Positions 1 through 7,788 of a DNA stretch of 62,720 nt are shown one piece after another. The position numbers and the translations under genes were made by a program. The notes under the pieces were generated by a model, which had not been told where the DNA came from, ran no database searches, and saw only the letters and a program-made list of their open reading frames with translations. Source of the stretch: Paracidovorax cattleyae (GTDB lineage Bacteria; Pseudomonadota; Gammaproteobacteria; Burkholderiales; Burkholderiaceae_C); the NCBI RefSeq assembly GCF_900104515.1, contig NZ_FNJL01000034.1, forward strand, positions 1 through 62,720, read 5' to 3'. Numbering within the stretch: position 1 is the stretch's first letter; each line of letters begins with the position of its first letter.

Positions 1-4
1 AGAA

Positions 5-334
5 GTGACGGACCGCAAAGGAGCCTTGCAGGCGCTGCAGCGCTGCCAACCTGCGCTGGGCAGGGTGCGAAGCCTGCTGTGCGACAGCGGCTACGTGGGC
101 AAGCCGTTCGCCCTGGGCGTGCAAGAGATCCTGGGCGAGCACGTCACCGTTCAGATCGCCAAGCGAAGCGAGTTGCACGCGTTCAAGGTGATGCCTCAGC
201 GCTGGGTGGTGGAGCGCAGCTTTGCCTGGTTGGACAAGAACAGGCGTTTATGGAAGAACTGCGAGAGGTTGCTCAACACCAGCTTGCAGTTCGTCCACTT
301 GGCATTCTTGGCTTTGCTGTGTCGAAGATCGTAA
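5..334 (+). mobile_element. IS5-family transposase, C-terminal part (cut by window edge)
   Basis: About 109 residues of the C-terminal half of a DDE transposase of the IS5 type are visible, including the characteristic block RWVVERSFAWLDKNRRL near residues 66-82, which carries the last catalytic Glu, and the tail that follows it. The reading frame is open to the left edge of the window, so the true start lies outside. The stop is at 332-334, and AAGAGCCTGTTTAC read on the minus strand just downstream may be part of the right terminal inverted repeat. The left end of the element cannot be seen, so completeness is unknown. Downstream sequence belongs to a different, truncated element, which suggests nested insertions. 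Confidence 0.85.
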
Positions 335-348
335 ACAGGCTCTTAGGC

Positions 349-690
349 GTAAGTCGACGTGGTGTCGTCGCGCCAGACCTCAAACGCCGGCTGGTGGTGG
401 GGCGCAAGAGCGACGGACGCAGCGTGTACGACGAAGCGGCGAAGTCGGAACTGGTGGCACTGTGTCGACGGCCGGGCGCCTCGGTGTCGCGCTTGGCGCG
501 TGAGTGCGGCGTCAACGCCAACCAGGTCAGCCGCTGGCTGCGCGAGCATGGCGACAGTGGGCGTGCGCGCAGGGCCGTTGCAAACGTAGCTGCCGCACCT
601 TCGGCATTCGTGGCGGTCTCTATGCCTGCAACGGCGCCGGTTGCGGCCGCAAGCAGCGACAGCATCGCCGCTGTCATGGACATGCATGCA
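349..690 (+). pseudogene. IS66-type accessory transposition protein fragment
   Basis: The frame running out of the IS5 end encodes KRRLVVGRKSDGRSVYDEAA followed by PGASVSRLARECGVNANQVS and RWLREHG. This is the helix-turn-helix of the small TnpA-type protein of IS66 elements. No start codon belongs to it: the N-terminus is missing where the IS5 element ends. The C-terminus loses resemblance at about 680-690, where the frame becomes low-complexity and the adjacent frame picks up an unrelated DabA-like sequence. It is therefore a remnant truncated at both sides. The exact junctions are estimates from where similarity fades. Confidence 0.6.
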
Positions 691-971
691 AGACTGGGCA
701 CATCGGCGTGTTCGAGGGCAACGGCGGCGACCTGCGCATCGGCCTGTCGCGCCAGTCGCTGCACGACGGCCGGCGCTGGGTGCACGAGCCGCTGCGGCTG
801 ACGGTGGTGATCGATGCGCCCGCGGCGGCCATCGAGTCGGTCATCGCCCGGCATGCGGTGCTGCAGCAGTTGCCGGGCAACGGGTGGCTGCACCTGTGGC
901 GCTTCGGGGAGGCGGGGCTGGAGCGGCGCGAGGGCGGACGCTGGTTGCCCGTGGACGCGGGCGGGGCCTGA
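690..971 (+). pseudogene. DabA-like (DUF2309/UPF0753) protein, C-terminal remnant
   Basis: In the frame ending at the stop 969-971 the sequence reads GHIGVFEGNGGDLRIGLSRQ, then SLHDGRRWVHEPLRLTVVI, and later NGWLHLWRFGEAGLERREGG. This matches the conserved C-terminal block of DUF2309 proteins: G-V-x-E-G-N-G-G-D-L-R-x-G-L, then H-D-G-x-R-x-x-H-E-P-L-R-L, then N-G-W-L-H-L. Those proteins are the DabA subunit of a bicarbonate/CO2 accumulation complex with the ion-translocating DabB. Only about 90 of roughly 800-1000 residues remain and no DabB-like gene is seen. The upstream part has been replaced by IS sequence, so this copy cannot be functional. Confidence 0.65.
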
Positions 972-1038
972 GTACCCCGGCGATCAGCCAATGGATGACG
1001 GGCGCGGCGGCCGGGCTGGTGGACAATCACGTCCACCC

Positions 1039-1467
1039 ATGCTCACCATCCACGCCGACACTTCGCACGTCATCCAGCTCGCGGTGGGGCCTGCCTTTAT
1101 GCTGGCCGCCATCGGCAGCACGCTGACCGTGCTCACCAACCGCCTGGCCCGCATCAATGACCGCACCATCAAGCGCCGGGACGACCAGGAGCATGCGCCC
1201 ACCGAGGCCAGCCCGGCGCTGCAGCAGGAGCTGCAGGCGCTCAACCGCCGCGCCAAGGTGGTGAATGCCGCCATCACGGTGGCTGCGGCCTGTGCGATCC
1301 TGGTGTGTTTCCTGATCGTCTCGCTCTTCGTGGGCAACGAGCTGGGCATCGCGTTCGACCGGCCGGTGGCCGGCCTTTTCGTGCTGGCCATGCTGGGGCT
1401 GGTGGCCACCTACACGCTCATGCTGGTGGAGATCTACCTGGCGCAGCACAGCATCAACCCGACCTGA
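1039..1467 (+). CDS. DUF2721 family membrane protein
   Basis: The 142-residue product has three predicted membrane segments, around residues 8-30, 77-98 and 104-126. A charged cytoplasmic stretch lies between the first and second (TNRLARINDRTIKRRDDQ, then a Gln/Glu-rich helix). The segment order and the N-L-A-R-I-x-x-R pattern fit the DUF2721 family, small inner-membrane proteins of unknown function. I chose the ATG at 1039 because the first hydrophobic segment follows directly; an in-frame extension upstream reads through the IS scar and is not protein-like. A 26-codon membrane ORF follows 31 bases after the stop and may be co-transcribed. Confidence 0.75.
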   Translation: MLTIHADTSHVIQLAVGPAFMLAAIGSTLTVLTNRLARINDRTIKRRDDQEHAPTEASPALQQELQALNRRAKVVNAAITVAAACAILVCFLIVSLFVGNELGIAFDRPVAGLFVLAMLGLVATYTLMLVEIYLAQHSINPT

Positions 1468-1498
1468 GTATGCAGGTCCCTCTTTCCCGGGAGTCCTG

Positions 1499-1579
1499 AT
1501 GTCCAGGCTGATGACTTTCCTCTCCATGGCCGGCGTGCTGGCCGCGCTGTACTTCGCCTACCGGTATGGCGCCTTCTGA
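1499..1579 (+). CDS. Possible 26-residue single-span membrane peptide
   Basis: ATG at 1499 opens MSRLMTFLSMAGVLAALYFA and ends YRYGAF at a TGA (1577-1579). It is one hydrophobic helix with a basic N-terminus and Tyr/Arg at the other end, as in small membrane proteins. CCGGGAG sits 7-13 bases upstream and could serve as a ribosome-binding site. It follows the DUF2721 gene closely on the same strand and converges on the hydrolase gene 16 bases later. There is no family recognition. It could be a chance ORF; its main support is the hydrophobic composition and the SD-like sequence. Confidence 0.4.
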   Translation: MSRLMTFLSMAGVLAALYFAYRYGAF

Positions 1580-1594
1580 CCGGCAGGCAGTGCG

Positions 1595-2470
1595 TCAGGC
1601 CGCGTGCGCGCGCAGCCAGGCCACGGTATCGGCGGTCACCTCGTCGCGGTTGGTTTCGTTCAGGATTTCATGGCGGCCGGCCGGGTAGAGCTTCACGGTC
1701 ACGTCGGCGATGCCCGCGTCGTGGTAGCGCTGGCCCAGGATCTGCAGCCGCTTGCCGCCGCCGGCAAGCGGATCCGCGTCGCCGGACGCGATCAGAATGG
1801 GCAGGTCGCTGCGGATGCCGGCGAGCCGGGCCGGATCAGCGAGGCGTGAGGCGGGCGCCATCAAGGCCGGGAACACGTCGGGGGGAACGTCCCATCCACA
1901 CCAGGGATTGGCGACGTAGGCATCCACCTCGGCGGCGTCGCGCGAAAGCCATTCGTAGCCCGTGCGGTGCGCGAAGCCCGCGTTGAGCGCTGCCAGACCT
2001 GCGGGGGCGCCCGGCGGCGGATTCGCCAGGTCGGCGGCGAACAGGTCCAGCGCGGTCGATCCGGACAGGACCACGCCGGACCACGTGGCCGAGTGGTCGA
2101 GGAGGGCCGCCTGCGCGGCGAAGGAGCCCATCGAGTGCGCGAAGAGGAAGAGTGGAAGCTTCCCGTGCCGGGCCCGCAGCAGGGCGCCGAACTGGGCCAC
2201 GTCGGCGATCAGGCCACCAAAGCCGGCCGCGCCGAAGTCGCCCATGCGCCCGCCTGCGGTGCGCCCGTGGCCGCGGTGGTCCACCGCGTGGACCAGGAAC
2301 CCGGCAGCGTTCAGCGACCTGGCGAAGCGGTCGTAGCGCTCGCCGTGCTCGGCGAGCCCGTGGGCGATCTGCACTACGCCCGTGGGGTCGCCGGACACGT
2401 CGTCCCAGGTGTAGGTCGCCACGGAGATGCCGTCCGCATCGGAAGGGAAGGATGAGGTGGTCGTGCTCAT
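1595..2470 (-). CDS. Alpha/beta hydrolase, lysophospholipase/monoacylglycerol lipase-like
   Basis: The 291-residue protein has the Hydrolase_4 (serine aminopeptidase S33) pattern. It contains HGLAEHGERYDRFARSL near residues 37-53, DHRGHGRT near 64-71, the nucleophile elbow AHSMGS with Ser113, an acid in SGDADPLAGG, and the catalytic His in PAGRHEILNE close to the C-terminus. The whole triad appears intact. There is no signal peptide, so a cytosolic esterase acting on lysophospholipids or monoacylglycerols is expected, though the substrate is not shown by the sequence. The start at 2470 gives the normal family length. It lies 10 bases downstream of the CYTH-CHAD gene on the same strand, so the two probably form one transcript. 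Confidence 0.85.
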   Translation of the reverse strand: MSTTTSSFPSDADGISVATYTWDDVSGDPTGVVQIAHGLAEHGERYDRFARSLNAAGFLVHAVDHRGHGRTAGGRMGDFGAAGFGGLIADVAQFGALLRARHGKLPLFLFAHSMGSFAAQAALLDHSATWSGVVLSGSTALDLFAADLANPPPGAPAGLAALNAGFAHRTGYEWLSRDAAEVDAYVANPWCGWDVPPDVFPALMAPASRLADPARLAGIRSDLPILIASGDADPLAGGGKRLQILGQRYHDAGIADVTVKLYPAGRHEILNETNRDEVTADTVAWLRAHAA

Positions 2471-2480
2471 CGTTTCATTC

Positions 2481-4022
2481 TCACATGGCGGTGGCCTGGC
2501 GGAAGCCGCCCTTGCGCACCTCCGGCCCCTCCCCCAGCCGCCGCAGCGCGCGCTCGCACTCCGCCAGAAGGGGCTCGCGCCGCGCTGCCAGCCAGCCGAC
2601 GGCGAACCAGGCCTTCGGATGCTTCGCCGCGAGCTGGCGGTATTGCGCTTGCGCCACCTGTTCGTCGTTGAGGCGGCCCAGGGCGTCCTGCGCGGGCTCC
2701 AGGTGGCGCAGGAAATCCTTGCCGCCGCCCTTGAGCGCCGGCGCGAGGAATTCTGCCAGGTAGCGCAGGCGCTTGATGCGCTTGCGCACGCCGTGGCGGC
2801 GTTCTGCCGGCAGGCTGGCGAACGAGGCCGCATCTTCGGAGATGCCGCGGTGCAGCTTGTGCAGGGCCTTGCGCAGCGCGCGCCGGGTGGCGTCCGCGTC
2901 CAGCCCGCGTTCCTCGCCGCCGCGCGCCTGCGGCGGCCGGCCTGGCGTGGCAGCGAAGCCCATCAGCGCGATCAGGGTGGACTGGAACGCGGCATCGGCC
3001 ACGATGTGCTGCGGGGATTCGGTGGGCGTGCCGCTGGTGTCCACGGCGGGCGCCCCGGCCTGGCGGAGCGCTTCGCCGATCTGCTCCAGCACGTGCCCGC
3101 CGTCGCGCAGGGCGCCCAGGCGGCGGAAGGCGGAGCGCAGGGGCTCCTGCCACGCAGGATCGAAGCGGCCGGGTGCCAGGCGGTCGAGTTCGCGCAGGGC
3201 GGTGCGCAGGCGCCGCAGGCCCACGCGCAGCTGGTGGATGTGCTTCTCGCCGCCGTGGCCGTGCATGATCTCGCTCGCGTTGGCCAGGATATGCTCCAGG
3301 CAGTGGGCGATGACGGTCCGCTGCAGGTCCTGTCCTGCGGGGAGGTGCCCCTTCTGCGCGCGCAACGCGGCGGCCTTGGCCGCGGGCCCGGCGGCCCGAC
3401 CGGCCCGCAGGCGCTCGCCCCGCTCGGCCTTGGAGAGGGTGCTCAGTACCAGCCCGTGCGTGCGGGCCCACTGGATCGCGGCCGCCGCGAGGGCGGGCAC
3501 GGAACCCTGCTTCAGCTCGAGTTCCAGTTCGCACAGGGGTTCGGACACCTCGCCCGCACCGCCGCTGCGGGCCACCACGCGGCCGACATCCAGCGCCACT
3601 TCCATCGCGCCGCCGCCGGGCAGGGGGATGTCGCGCGCCACGCGCTCGAATTCCGTGCCGTAGGTGGCAACAGGCGCGGCCTGGGCGCCCGCCAGCGCCT
3701 TGGCGAGCTGCCGCCCGGCGGTGGAGCCGGCGTGCAGGGCCGGGTCGGGACGGGGAATGCCGGCCGGGACGGCGGGCCGCGGCAAGGGCGCGTTGTGCTC
3801 CCCGCGCGCCAGCGGCCCATCCCCCAGGGTCTTCACGGTCTGCACCCAGGTCCCGCCTTCGTTGCGCACACGCCATGCGATGCCGTGGCGGGCGAGGTCG
3901 CCCTCGGGCGTGTCGAAGTAATGCGCTTCCATGCGGCGTGCAGTGAAGGGGCCCTGCTGCAACGCGGCCTCCACGCCTTCCAGGCGGTGCGCGGGGATCA
4001 GGAACTTGAATTCGATTTCCAT
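2481..4022 (-). CDS. CYTH and CHAD domain protein (inorganic triphosphatase-like)
   Basis: The 513-residue protein begins MEIEFKFLIP, carrying the ExExK signature of CYTH triphosphatases at residues 2-6. The beta-tunnel domain continues to about residue 205 with paired acidic/basic strands (YFDTPEGDLARHGIAWRVR, then ELELELKQG). A CHAD helical domain follows from about residue 235, with its basic, His-containing helices (HQLRVGLRRLRTALREL, RKRIKRLRYLAEFL). CYTH domains of this type hydrolyse inorganic triphosphate, and CHAD domains bind polyphosphate. I infer a role in polyphosphate metabolism or targeting to polyphosphate granules. The start is fixed by the ExExK motif lying at the N-terminus. 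Confidence 0.88.
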   Translation of the reverse strand: MEIEFKFLIPAHRLEGVEAALQQGPFTARRMEAHYFDTPEGDLARHGIAWRVRNEGGTWVQTVKTLGDGPLARGEHNAPLPRPAVPAGIPRPDPALHAGSTAGRQLAKALAGAQAAPVATYGTEFERVARDIPLPGGGAMEVALDVGRVVARSGGAGEVSEPLCELELELKQGSVPALAAAAIQWARTHGLVLSTLSKAERGERLRAGRAAGPAAKAAALRAQKGHLPAGQDLQRTVIAHCLEHILANASEIMHGHGGEKHIHQLRVGLRRLRTALRELDRLAPGRFDPAWQEPLRSAFRRLGALRDGGHVLEQIGEALRQAGAPAVDTSGTPTESPQHIVADAAFQSTLIALMGFAATPGRPPQARGGEERGLDADATRRALRKALHKLHRGISEDAASFASLPAERRHGVRKRIKRLRYLAEFLAPALKGGGKDFLRHLEPAQDALGRLNDEQVAQAQYRQLAAKHPKAWFAVGWLAARREPLLAECERALRRLGEGPEVRKGGFRQATAM

Positions 4023-4266
4023 GGGAGTCTCCTGAAAACGTGCGGATGTTCGCCGGGGGCGGGACGCAGGATTGTCGGACCTGCGCCCGGGCCTCGCCGA
4101 TCCTGTTTCGGTCAGGCCGGGACCGTGCCCTGACGCGGCGGAGGCATCGCCGATGTTCGCATTGTCCCGGTAGGCCGCGCCGTAGCTGTTGACGCTGTCA
4201 TGGCTGCATGTGCATCGTTCCCTGGTCCTACAGGGGCTCATGCGCGCGAGGGCTAATTTCTCGCCC

Positions 4267-5178
4267 ATGCCGGAAAAAAATCTCAAGAGTTCATGGGCCC
4301 TTGCCAAACAGGCGGCCTCGTCGTGGGTGGATGACTACGCGCCCAGCATGGGCGCAGCGCTGTCGTACTACAGCGTGTTCTCGCTTGCGCCCTTGCTGGT
4401 GATCGTCATTTCCATCGCGGGCCTGGTGTTCGGCGAAGAGGCCGCGCGCGGCGAGGTGTTCGCCCAGCTCAGCGGCCTGATGGGGGCGGACGCCGCCGCG
4501 GCAGTGGAGGAACTGCTCAACGCCGCCGCCAGGCCGACGACGGGCATCACCTCTGCCGTGATCGGGCTGGGGGTGCTGCTGATCGGCGCCACCACCGTGT
4601 TCGGGGAACTGCAGGACGCGCTGGACCGCATCTGGCGGGCACCGGTGCGTGAGGGGGCCACGGGGCTGTGGGGGCTGCTGCGCGCGCGGTTTCTGTCGTT
4701 CGGGATGATCCTCGGCATCGCGTTCCTGCTGATGGTTTCGCTCGTCATGAGCGCGGCGGTGTCGGCGCTGGGCAAGTGGTGGGCGCCAGCGTTCGGCGGC
4801 TGGGAGGTGCTGGCGCAGGCGATCAACGCGGGAGTGGGCTTTGCGCTTACCACCGTGGTGTTCGCGATGATCTACAAGATCATGCCGCGCGTGAGCGTGC
4901 GCTGGCACGACGTCTGGCTGGGCGCCGCGATCACCGCGGTGCTGTTCACAGTGGGCCGGATGCTCATCGGGCTCTACATCGGCAAGACCGCGCTGGCTTC
5001 CGGCTTCGGTGCGGCGGGGTCGCTGGCTGTCATTTTCGTGTGGGTGTACTACTCGGCGCAGATCTTCCTGATGGGGGCTGAATTCACATGGGTGTATGCG
5101 CGCACCTTCGGATCGATGCGGGAGCGGCGCGGGGGTGGTCCCGAATTGCCCGGAGCGAATACCCACCTGCCAGGATGA
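4267..5178 (+). CDS. YihY/virulence factor BrkB family membrane protein
   Basis: The 303-residue product shows the YihY/UPF0761 layout: an N-terminal amphipathic stretch, the conserved DYAPSMGAALSYYSVFSLAP at about residues 24-43, and about six membrane helices. Late helices include SGFGAAGSLAVIFVWVYYSA and the family motif QIFLMGAEFTW near residue 275. It was once annotated as ribonuclease BN in error; the real role of the family is unresolved. I chose ATG 4267 because it sits just before the conserved region; an upstream in-frame start at 4189 would add 26 residues without family character. The 244-base gap from the divergent CYTH-CHAD gene holds no clear gene. Confidence 0.85.
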   Translation: MPEKNLKSSWALAKQAASSWVDDYAPSMGAALSYYSVFSLAPLLVIVISIAGLVFGEEAARGEVFAQLSGLMGADAAAAVEELLNAAARPTTGITSAVIGLGVLLIGATTVFGELQDALDRIWRAPVREGATGLWGLLRARFLSFGMILGIAFLLMVSLVMSAAVSALGKWWAPAFGGWEVLAQAINAGVGFALTTVVFAMIYKIMPRVSVRWHDVWLGAAITAVLFTVGRMLIGLYIGKTALASGFGAAGSLAVIFVWVYYSAQIFLMGAEFTWVYARTFGSMRERRGGGPELPGANTHLPG

Positions 5179-5188
5179 CTGTAAAAAA

Positions 5189-5214
5189 CATCCATTGACC
5201 ATCCAGATGGATGG
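5189..5214. promoter_or_regulatory. Candidate operator: palindrome CCATCC-AGAT-GGATGG plus an extra half-site
   Basis: A perfect inverted repeat with 6-bp arms lies at 5199-5214. A further direct copy of the half-site CATCCA is at 5189-5194. The sites straddle the -35 and spacer of the putative promoter, immediately upstream of a gene for a ribbon-helix-helix protein. Such proteins often bind tandem or inverted 6-bp half-sites in their own promoters, so autorepression is a reasonable inference. Confidence 0.45.
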
Positions 5215-5223
5215 TAATAGGAT
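5195..5223 (+). promoter_or_regulatory. Candidate promoter for the CopG-type gene
   Basis: TTGACC (5195-5200) and TAGGAT (5218-5223) are separated by 17 bases, a reasonable sigma-70 arrangement. It would give a transcript starting almost at the ATG of 5229; alternatively AGGA at 5219-5222 acts as a ribosome-binding site for a message from further upstream. The two readings cannot both be right. Confidence 0.35.
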
Positions 5224-5228
5224 GGCGC

Positions 5229-5651
5229 ATGACTTCGCTCCAGAATGCCCAGCGCCTGCCCAAGGTAGGTGATTCCGAAAAGATCACCATCAACCTCGGA
5301 TACGTTGACCTCGGCCACATCGACCTGCTGGTTGCCGAGAGCTTCTATGGCAACCGCACGGACTTCATCCGCACGGCGATCCGCAACCAGCTCGCGGTGC
5401 ACGCCGAAGCGCTGCGGCAGGTGGTGGCGCGCAAGATGCTGGTGCTGGGCCTGCAGCGTTTCTCGGCAGCCGATCTGGAGGCCGCGCGCGCTGCGGGCGA
5501 GCGGCTGCAGATCCGCGTGCTCGGCCTTGCCACGATCGACCCGGACGTCACGCCGGAGCTGGCGCTGGCCACCATCGATTCCCTCACCGTGCTCGGTGCG
5601 CTGCAGGCCAGCAGCGCCGTGAAGACCGCGCTGGCCGGGCGCATCCATTGA
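5229..5651 (+). CDS. CopG-like ribbon-helix-helix regulator
   Basis: The 140-residue protein contains a ribbon-helix-helix fold at about residues 17-55. The strand KITINLGYVDLGHIDLLV precedes ESFYGNRTDFIRTAIRNQL, and the TDFIRTAIR helix is typical of CopG/Arc regulators. A C-terminal segment of about 85 residues follows, with hydrophobic/charged periodicity, possibly for ligand sensing or oligomerisation. It sits 19 bases upstream of a PHB depolymerase-family gene on the same strand, and a palindromic operator overlaps its own promoter. I infer a repressor controlling itself and the esterase, by analogy with local regulators of storage-polymer genes; the sequence gives no direct proof. Confidence 0.75.
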   Translation: MTSLQNAQRLPKVGDSEKITINLGYVDLGHIDLLVAESFYGNRTDFIRTAIRNQLAVHAEALRQVVARKMLVLGLQRFSAADLEAARAAGERLQIRVLGLATIDPDVTPELALATIDSLTVLGALQASSAVKTALAGRIH

Positions 5652-5670
5652 CCCCCCACGAAAGCACCCT

Positions 5671-6834
5671 GTGAACCCACTATTCCAGCAATTGATGGCC
5701 GATGCCACGCGTTCCACGCGCGGCGGCCGGCTCGGCGAAGCCACCGAGGCCATCCAGCGTGCGTTGCGCGGGGTGGGTGCACACGCGCAGGCGGCGGCGG
5801 GGTCGCCTCCGGCGTTCCGCGGTGCTCCGGGCCCGTCGGCGGACCCCGTGGTGCTGGATGGACTGGTCCGCGAGGTGCCGGAGCCGAATGCGGCGGATGA
5901 GGTCCACGAGGCGCCCCGGCCCATGGGCGCGGCGCCTCGCGAGGCCCGCGGCGAGCGCTGGCAGTCCGGCAGTTTCAGCCACCAGAACCGCACGCTCGCC
6001 TACCGGCTCTACCTTCCGCCAGAAGCACCGGGCGACGGAGCACCGCGGCCGATGGTGGTCATGCTGCACGGCTGCACCCAGCATGCCGAGGATTTCGCGG
6101 TGGGCACGCGCATGAATGCGCTGGCGCGGGAGCTCGGCGTGGTGGTGCTCTACCCGGAGCAGACGCAGCACGCCAATGCCCAGAAATGCTGGAACTGGTT
6201 CAAGCCGCAGCATCAGCGGCGAGGGCGCGGGGAGCCGGCGGTGATCGCCGCGTTGGCCCGTTCGGTCGCCACCACGCACCGCGTGGACCCGGCGAGGGTG
6301 TATGTCGCGGGCCTGTCCGCGGGCGGCGCGATGGCGGACGTGGCCGGGCATTGCTACCCGGACGTATTCGCAGCCGTGGGTGTGCATTCCGGCCTGCCGT
6401 ACGGCTGCGCGGCGGATGTTTCCTCAGCGCTGTCGGCCATGCGCAGCGGCCCGGGTCAGGGACCGGCTGCCGCCGCAGGATCGCGCGGCGTGGCGCTGCC
6501 GACCATCGTGTTCCACGGCGATGCGGACAGCACCGTCCACGTCCGCAACGCGGAGGCGCTCGTGGAGGCGCTGCGCCACGGCTCGGGGCAGGGCGCGGGC
6601 GCAGCGGCCGCCCCGCGCGTTACCCGGGGCCGGTCCAGCCAGGGCGCGCGGCACACGCGCACCGTCTATACGGATGCGGCCGGCCGCGATTCGCTCGAAT
6701 ACTGGCAACTGCACGGCGCCGGCCATGCCTGGTCGGGCGGCAGCGCCAGCGGCAGCTACACGGACCCGTCGGGCGTGGACGCGAGCGCGGAGATGCTGCG
6801 CTTTTTCCTCGCGCATCCGCGCTCTGCGCGCTGA
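5671..6834 (+). CDS. PHB depolymerase family esterase
   Basis: The 387-residue protein carries the short-chain polyhydroxyalkanoate depolymerase/esterase signature. The oxyanion motif HGCTQ is at 133-137, KCWNWF near 172-177, the lipase box GLSAGGAM has Ser216, an Asp lies in HGDADSTVH, and the catalytic His is in GAGHAWSGG. The N-terminal 100 residues are low-complexity (Ala/Pro/Arg) with no signal peptide. The protein is therefore probably intracellular, acting on PHB or short esters in the cytoplasm rather than secreted. The start is a GTG at 5671 with AAAG upstream; the first residues MNPLFQQLMADATRSTR are amphipathic. It follows the CopG-type regulator by 19 bases. Confidence 0.85.
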   Translation: MNPLFQQLMADATRSTRGGRLGEATEAIQRALRGVGAHAQAAAGSPPAFRGAPGPSADPVVLDGLVREVPEPNAADEVHEAPRPMGAAPREARGERWQSGSFSHQNRTLAYRLYLPPEAPGDGAPRPMVVMLHGCTQHAEDFAVGTRMNALARELGVVVLYPEQTQHANAQKCWNWFKPQHQRRGRGEPAVIAALARSVATTHRVDPARVYVAGLSAGGAMADVAGHCYPDVFAAVGVHSGLPYGCAADVSSALSAMRSGPGQGPAAAAGSRGVALPTIVFHGDADSTVHVRNAEALVEALRHGSGQGAGAAAAPRVTRGRSSQGARHTRTVYTDAAGRDSLEYWQLHGAGHAWSGGSASGSYTDPSGVDASAEMLRFFLAHPRSAR

Positions 6835-6937
6835 CCCGGCGGGTGCTGCCTGCGAAGCCGGCAGATCCCCGGGATACTGGCACGGCCCATGGGGGCTTGG
6901 GCGCCGGCGGACCGGAATCGTGCCTACACTGGCAATC

Positions 6938-7051
6938 ATGATCTCCCTGGTTTGCGCCTTCGCCACCCTGGCCGCACTGCTGCACGCAGCGGCCGGCGCG
7001 CGAGCGGCCGCCAAGCGGATGCGCCGCCCGCTCCTGCCCGTACCTTCCTGA
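6938..7051 (+). CDS. Possible 37-residue hydrophobic peptide
   Basis: In the 363-base interval between the esterase and rnk the only candidate is an ATG at 6938 opening MISLVCAFATLAALLHAAAG, followed by a short basic tail (RAAAKRMRRPLL). It could be a signal-anchored small protein. No good ribosome-binding site precedes it and there is no family recognition. The rest of the interval (6835-6937 and 7052-7197) shows nothing except a GGAG that serves rnk. Confidence 0.2.
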   Translation: MISLVCAFATLAALLHAAAGARAAAKRMRRPLLPVPS

Positions 7052-7197
7052 GCCCGGCGGCCCGCTCCCTCCCCCTCTTCACCGTTCTTCTTGCGCAAAC
7101 CTCCGCCGCCGGGCTCCTGCCTTGCGCGAACGAACGCGGCCGTCCTCCTGCGCCCGACCGCAGCGACCTGCCGCATCCAACGATGGAGTGCCTTCCC

Positions 7198-7608
7198 ATG
7201 CATGCAGTGGTTCAGATTCAGAGCGAGCGCGTGCTCACCGATCTCGATTTCGCGCGCCTGTCGCGCCTCGCGGGCCAGCAGCCCGCGCCCCCGTCCCTGG
7301 CGGATCTGCTGGAGAACGCGGACGTCACCAGCTCCCGCGCCGTGGAGCCGGACGTGGTCACGATGTACTCGCGGGTGGAAATCGTGGACACCGCGACCGG
7401 TGCCCGCCAGGTGCTGACGATCTGCTATCCGCGGGATGCCGACCTCGCGGCGGGCTTCGTCTCGGTGCTGTCGCCCGTGGGCAGCAGTCTGCTGGGCCTG
7501 CGCGTCGGGCAGATTGCCCGGTGGTGCACGCCGCGCGGCGAGGCCTGCGAGGCCACCGTGGCGGTCATACAGCACCAGCCCGAGGCCGAGGGCGATTACC
7601 TGCGCTAG
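7198..7608 (+). CDS. rnk: Rnk, regulator of nucleoside diphosphate kinase
   Basis: The 136-residue product equals E. coli Rnk in length. It shares the coiled N-terminus (DLDFARLSRLAGQ) and the GreA/GreB-like C-terminal domain with DVVTMYSRVEI, LSPVGSSLLGLRVGQ and the ending QPEAEGDYL. Rnk binds RNA polymerase near the secondary channel without Gre cleavage activity and influences nucleoside diphosphate kinase levels. An upstream in-frame ATG at 7183 exists, but GGAG at 7185-7188 is ideally placed for the ATG at 7198, which decides the start. It is monocistronic as far as can be seen; a degenerate LysR fragment follows. Confidence 0.85.
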   Translation: MHAVVQIQSERVLTDLDFARLSRLAGQQPAPPSLADLLENADVTSSRAVEPDVVTMYSRVEIVDTATGARQVLTICYPRDADLAAGFVSVLSPVGSSLLGLRVGQIARWCTPRGEACEATVAVIQHQPEAEGDYLR

Positions 7609-7788
7609 GAGCGCCTCGCTCGATCCTTCTGCCGTCGTTTGCGCGGAGTGTCTGCGATGCGACGCCTTGCCGGCCCCGCGCCCCGCGCCCCGCGCCATCG
7701 ACCATGCCGGCGGGAGGCCTCGTTCGCGGCCGCGGCGGTCCGGCTGCCGATCACGTCCAGAGACGTGAGCGCCACGAATGCCATCCTC

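Noticed and set aside
2427-4133. A 568-codon plus-strand open frame opposite the CYTH-CHAD gene
   Set aside because: The minus strand encodes a clear CYTH-CHAD protein with its ExExK motif; the opposite frame has no family features.
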